From NCBI GenBank assembly GCA_932521035.1, contig OW051495.1, positions 12,391,001 to 12,455,000 on the forward strand: a DNA stretch of 64,000 bases. The letters are read 5' to 3'. Both the position numbers and the translations under genes were made by a program. This document shows positions 59,486-64,000 of this stretch, piece after piece. Under the pieces are notes generated by a model. The model did not search any database, had not been told where the DNA came from, and saw only the letters and a list, made by a program, of their open reading frames with translations. Position 1 is the stretch's first letter; every line of letters begins with the position of its first letter. This DNA is from Oscheius dolichura (lineage: Eukaryota; Nematoda; Chromadorea; Rhabditida; Rhabditidae).

Positions 59486-61084
59486 AAAATCATTTTTTAG
59501 AGTCTCTATAGACGGTGGCGTCCTGTTTGACGAAAAGTTGAAAAAACGCCACAACGGTAACGCCGATAGAGAGATTTCACGCAAAACCACCTACATCGGT
59601 CATATCGAGTTTTTTGAATAAAATATTTTTCTACAGTATGACCTTCAGTAACGGACAAATGTCGTTGAACAAACGGGTTTTCAAAAGCACTTTTTTACGA
59701 AATTTCCGTATTTCTCTGGTCTTTCGGTTACAGAAAAGAAATTTTCCAAGAGCAAAGCCATTTTTGTCGTGGACCAAAAATCTCGTCCAACATTTTTCAA
59801 AAATGGAATTGGTATTTTTCACCCATGTGGGTTTTTGTAACGTTTGAACCGGCTGCCAAAAAGTTTGGGTCCCGACTGGAAAGCTGAATTTATTATGTAG
59901 AGTTAGAACTTACGCCATACTACCTAGCGCACTTGAGCTAAACAAAATAGGCCCAGAAATAACGAAGTTATAACGCCATCCCTAGGACTTTTGGCCCGCC
60001 CTAATACTTTATTGATTTTAATAGTAATATTTAAAGGTAATGGTAATGGGTTAACTAGAGGCAAAAACTAGAGAACTAGAGGAACTAGGGGTGGAGACAG
60101 TGACAATAGTAACAGAGAGTAAACAAGCGGTGAGAAGTGTTACAGAACTGAAAATGTAAGAAAGAATAGTGGAGATAACAGTTTCGGTTATGGAAAGAAG
60201 AAAATTAGGTAAATCAGTCAGAGGAATATTTAGACTCTTTCGAGCCTAAGACAGATATCCAGTACACGGAATAGTGACCATAGGATTTTTGACCTTCCCT
60301 GCTTTGGCAAAATTCAACTGCGGATGGCGATTTTTTTCATGCCTGGAAGTTAAACATCAGTAAAAGCAATTGAAGCAGCCAACAATTTTCCGATTTTGAC
60401 TAGTCAAAATTTCACTAATTTTTCGATTTTTTTATTTTTTTATTGATTTACCAGTCAAAGTTTGATTTTCAATAGGCCATTTGTAGCGGCAGAACCAATA
60501 GCCCACGTGTGATTTTTGTCTCAAATGAAATTTCATTTTTCATTTTGTCCTGAACCAATAATCTCTCGAATACCCAACTTCTTTATCTCTCTCCCATAGG
60601 GCCTAGAAACGGTAATAATTAGGTTTTAGCACCACAGAAACTGTAAAAAATAAAACTGTTTCCTGGTCAAATGGAGGCAAAATGAAGATTATTGGTTTAA
60701 ACCAATAGTTGTGTTCTGTCACAAAACCTTAAGTTGGCTTTGTGAAAAATTTTTTTTTTCATTTCTGGCCAATTTGGTATGGGTAAATAAAAGATAAAAT
60801 CAGCATAAATAATCTGCAAAACTTAGAGAAAGATTGCCCGAAAGATTAGAAAGAGAAGCCGAATTCAAAATGGAAAGAATAAATTGGTATTGGTTCAAAC
60901 CAATAGTTATGTTCTGTCACAAAACTAGAATAGTTTTGTGGTTTTGTGAAGGCCAATTTTGGAAAACCTCATTCTTGGCCTGTTTTGTGGCCCTGAAATT
61001 TTTCTTGCTCTTTTTTTTGTTTTTCAACGTTATAGCCTATTTTTTGCTGTTTATCTGTTTCTTGGTAAGATTTTTTACGCTTCG
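59486..61084. other. AT-rich spacer before the rDNA
   Basis: No gene was seen. Overlapping frames at 59614-59847 (+) and 59631-59822 (-) mirror each other and look like chance. A duplicated motif with a palindrome lies at 60671-60927. Confidence 0.5.
60671..60927. repeat. Duplicated motif with 16-bp palindrome
   Basis: Two copies, about 60671-60728 and 60865-60927, share an ATTGGTT(T/C)AAACCAATAG core followed by GTTCTGTCACAAAAC. In copy 1 the core ATTGGTTTAAACCAAT (60691-60706) is a perfect palindrome. Confidence 0.75.
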
Positions 61085-61503
61085 GCTTCGGTCCCTATAG
61101 TGGCTAACGAGATTACTAATACGAAATCAAATAGCTTAAATAAGGCGATTGCCTGAATGCTCTATATTGGAATAATAGAATAGGACTTCGGTCTAATTTA
61201 TTGGTTCTTAGTTCGAAGTAATGATTAATAGAGACGATTCGGGGCTGTTCGTATCATTACGCGAGGGGTGAAATCCGTTGACCGTAATGAGACGTCCAAA
61301 AGCGAAAGCATTCAGCAAGAACGTCTTCATTAATCAAGAACGAAAGTCAGAGGTTCGAAGGCGATTAGATACCGCCCTAGTTCTGACCGTAAACTATGCC
61401 ATCTAGCGATCCGATGGGGTATTTTGCCTTGTCGGGGAGCTCGTCGGAAACGAAAGTTTTTCGGTTCCGGGGGTAGTATGGTTGCAAAGCTGAAACTTAA
61501 AGA

Positions 61504-61537
<34 letters not shown>

Positions 61538-61970
61538 GCGGCTTAATTTGACTCAACACGGGAAAACTCACCCGGTCCGGACACCGTTAGGATTGACAGA
61601 TTGAAAGCTCTTTCTCGATTTGGTGGTTGGTGGTGCATGGCCGTTCTTAGTTGGTGGATTGATTTGTCTGGTTTATTCCGATAACGAACGAGACTCTATC
61701 CTACTAAATAGTTTCAAAATTTTCAAGTTTTGTGAACTTCTTAGAGGGATAAACGGTGTTTAACCGTATGAGATTGAGCGATAACAGGTCTGTGATGCCC
61801 TTAGATGTCCGGGGCTGCACGCGCGCTACACTGGAAGAATCAGCTGGTCTTCCATTGCCGAAAGGTCTTGGTAAACCGTTGAAACTCTTCCGTGACCGGG
61901 ATAGGGAATTGTAATTATTTCCCTTGAACGAGGAATTCCTAGTAAGTGTGAGTCATCAGCTCACGCTGAT

Positions 61971-62005
<35 letters not shown>

Positions 62006-62153
62006 GTCCGGAACTGAGCTGTTTCGAGAAGACTGAGGACTAATGTATGGAGGTTTCGGCTTCTATACGATGGGAATCAGTTTAATCGCAATGGCTTGAA
62101 CCGGGCAAAAGTCGTAACAAGGTACCTGTAGGTGAACCTGCAGGTGGATCATC
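61085..62153 (+). rRNA. 18S rRNA, 5'-truncated
   Basis: Small-subunit rRNA from about the V4 region to the 3' end. Conserved stretches are intact, for example GAAATTGACGGAAGGGCACC near 61502, GGGGTAGTATGGTTGCAAAG and the 3' end GTAGGTGAACCTGCAGG before GGATCAT. About 700 of the usual 1750 bases at the 5' side are absent: upstream of about 61085 the sequence is AT-rich spacer. Helices flanking the conserved cores differ noticeably from C. elegans. The left limit is approximate. Confidence 0.9.
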
Positions 62154-62588
62154 GCTGATTTCCAATGGAATATCTAGTGGTCCTATCATATAGTTATATT
62201 GCTAGTCGTTGTAGATCTAATCCGGTGTCTTATTAGATCTACTTATAACTATAGATAACCGAACTTTGTACAACCATGGTAGAGGTGTCTCTAAATATAA
62301 CGAAAACGTTGACTATGTTGCAGTCTTTATGGTTGGATTCTGCACTCAGTCAAGTGGTTTTCAGAGACTTAATGACAGTAGCCTCTCTTCTATTACTGTC
62401 GCCTCTACTAAAACTTTACTATGGCTGGCTATGGATTAGTCTAGTTAAATCCGATTATCTCTATATGCTTCTTATTATAGAGAGAGTCTTAATGATTGCA
62501 TATATATATGCGACGGCCATTAAATAGTAAAGACTATATGATTCTCTAAATTAATTGTTCTTGTTTTGGCCATAGGTCAATAATTAAA
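62154..62588 (+). other. ITS1
   Basis: Internal transcribed spacer between 18S and 5.8S rRNA, AT-rich. An 83-codon open frame inside it is chance. Confidence 0.8.
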
Positions 62589-62745
62589 CATTACCTTTTG
62601 GGATTGATCGGTTGCTTCCTTAATCGATGAAAAGCGGAGCTAGCTCCGTTATTTACCACGAATTGCGAACGCTTTGAGTGGCAAAATCTTGAATGCACAG
62701 CACTGCTGGTTTATTCCAGTGGTACGTCTGCATCAGGGAAGTCTT
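62589..62745 (+). rRNA. 5.8S rRNA
   Basis: It contains the hallmark stretches GATCGGTTGC, ATCGATGAA, TTACCACGAATTGC and GGTACGTCTG in the order seen in Caenorhabditis 5.8S. The ends are estimated from that pattern. Confidence 0.88.
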
Positions 62746-63070
62746 ATAAACTAACCAATATGTCTCTTTATTTCATTGGTTTAGTCGGATAGCTATGACT
62801 AGCTACTATACAGTCGTACCTATCTTAGTTCAGAACAGTTTAGCAACATTTATGATTAACCTGTTATAGTCTGTACGAGTTAATCATATACTGTAGATCT
62901 GTCATTAAGGCTTTACTTTTTATATAGTTTTGTCTACTACCGATAATCTATATCGCTGTACCATATCTTGTATCTTACAGTTAGATGTAGTATTATTGGA
63001 ACTATATACCTATTGCTAGTATAAAGTAAATCTGTAATGACTTATGGATCTTAAGCTTTGCTTCCTGATG
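62746..63070 (+). other. ITS2
   Basis: AT-rich spacer between 5.8S and 28S rRNA; no other feature seen. Confidence 0.8.
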
Positions 63071-64000
63071 TCAGTCGTGATTACCCGCTGAACTTAAGCA
63101 TATCATTTAGCGGAGGAAAAGAAACTAACTAGGATTCCCAAAGTAAAGGCGATTGAAATGGGAATAGCTCAGCGCTGAATCATTCAGTTTTAAACTGCTA
63201 TGAACTGTAGCGTATAATTGCAGTCTATCCGTAGTAATAGTTGTCCGAAGTTCCCATAAACGGGACTATAGTCCAAAGAGGGTGCTAGACCTGTACGGAC
63301 GCTGTTGCTATTGATATCTCTGTAATTCGGAGTCGGGTTACTTGAAAATGTAGCCTTAAGCCGGTGATATACTTCATCGAAAGCTAAATATCGTAAGGAA
63401 GGCGATAGTCTACAAGTACCGTGAGGGAAAGTTGCAAAGGACTTTGAAGAGAGAGTTCAAGAGAACGTGAAATCCCAAGAGTAGAAGCAGAGCGAGTTGA
63501 AATTGCTAAACGATGATATAATTAGGCTATTGGCCGGTTATGGAGTCGTGGTGCTGCGCTGGCTGCACTGTACGAGCTTTCATTGACTAGTAAATGTTGC
63601 CCATTCTTCGGATTGGTGTCTTGTTTATTGGAATAGCTTGCCGTTACAGTGTTTAACTTGATATCTTCGGATATGAGCCGGTGTTAATGTCAATTACCGC
63701 TCTGGCCCGTCTTGAAACACGGACCGAGGAGTGTTACTTATGCGCGAGTCAGAGAGTTATATTATTCTCAACGGCGTAATGAAAGTAAAGGTTAATTAAT
63801 TAACTGAGATGAGAGGTTAGTCTCTTGTAGATTAACTGCATCATCGCCCTGTCTCGAAAGCTTGCTTTTAGGCAGAGGTTGAGCGTATAGGTAGCGACCC
63901 GAAAGATGGTGAACTATGCTTGAGCAGGATGAAGCCAGAGGAAACTCTGGTGGAAGTCCGTATAGGTTCTGACGTGCAAATCGATCTATAGACTTGAGTA
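63071..64000 (+). rRNA. 28S rRNA, 5' part, continues past the window
   Basis: It begins near TTACCCGCTGAACTTAAGCA and AGCGGAGGAAAAGAAACTAA, the universal start of large-subunit rRNA, and contains GTGAGGGAAAGTTGCAAAGG-type core sequence near 63420. It covers the D1-D2 region and is cut by the window end. Confidence 0.93.

Noticed and set aside
59614-59847. Overlapping frames on both strands
   Set aside because: They mirror each other in low-complexity AT-rich sequence without splice structure.
62276-62527. 83-codon frame starting with ATG
   Set aside because: It lies inside ITS1 of the rDNA unit.

Overview
This is nuclear DNA from a nematode, most likely of the rhabditid/diplogastrid group (Rhabditina). 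The evidence is short introns ending in TTTTCAG, splice-acceptor-like sites just upstream of start codons as expected for spliced-leader trans-splicing, and nematode-type protein families. The 18S, 5.8S and 28S rRNA sequence at the right end resembles Caenorhabditis but is clearly diverged. Exon models were built by eye from splice signals and reading-phase sums; no search was run.

Layout. 1-9.4 kb: no recognisable gene, pyrimidine-rich, with a 26-base G run. 9.5-16.1 kb (+): a 17-exon interleukin-17-receptor-like gene with a SEFIR domain, one intron of which is filled by a large foldback element. 17.7-27.1 kb (-): a sorting nexin (SH3-PX-BAR, LST-4/SNX9 type) with an apparent alternative first exon and a small unrelated gene nested on the other strand. 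27-30.6 kb: nothing recognisable except a hairpin. 30.7-31.8 kb (-): a small single-zinc-finger protein. 32-34.3 kb: empty. 34.3-39.9 kb (+): a secreted two-domain ShK-type protein, an acyl-CoA thioesterase/BAAT-like enzyme with a possible peroxisomal tail, and a STELLO-like DUF288 protein. 40.9-42.3 kb (+): a cathepsin-D-like aspartic protease with TATA box and gut-type GATA sites. 42.4-44.4 kb (-): an F-box-like protein with a membrane anchor. 45.3-47.7 kb (+): an unknown 403-residue protein. 48.3-49.1 kb (-): a secreted cysteine-rich protein. 49.4-50.6 kb (-): a divergent innexin. 50.8-57.0 kb (+): a large gene with a C2H2 finger and a tyrosine-recombinase-like core. 57.0-59.5 kb (+): a SET-domain methyltransferase-like gene starting 13 bases after the upstream stop. 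61.1-64 kb (+): an rDNA unit whose 18S lacks its 5' part.

The most unusual locus is 50.8-59.5 kb. A zinc-finger/tyrosine-recombinase-like reading frame sits directly in front of a SET-domain reading frame on the same strand, either as a two-gene operon or as one gene broken by an indel. I know of no described nematode gene with this combination, but that is an inference from memory. Three places (about 39.3, 55.85 and 56.9 kb) show one-base phase breaks, so assembly indels or recent decay must be considered.

The protease, ShK protein, thioesterase and cysteine-rich secreted protein suggest gut or secretory functions. The receptor and sorting nexin belong to signalling and endocytosis. No pathway links all the genes.
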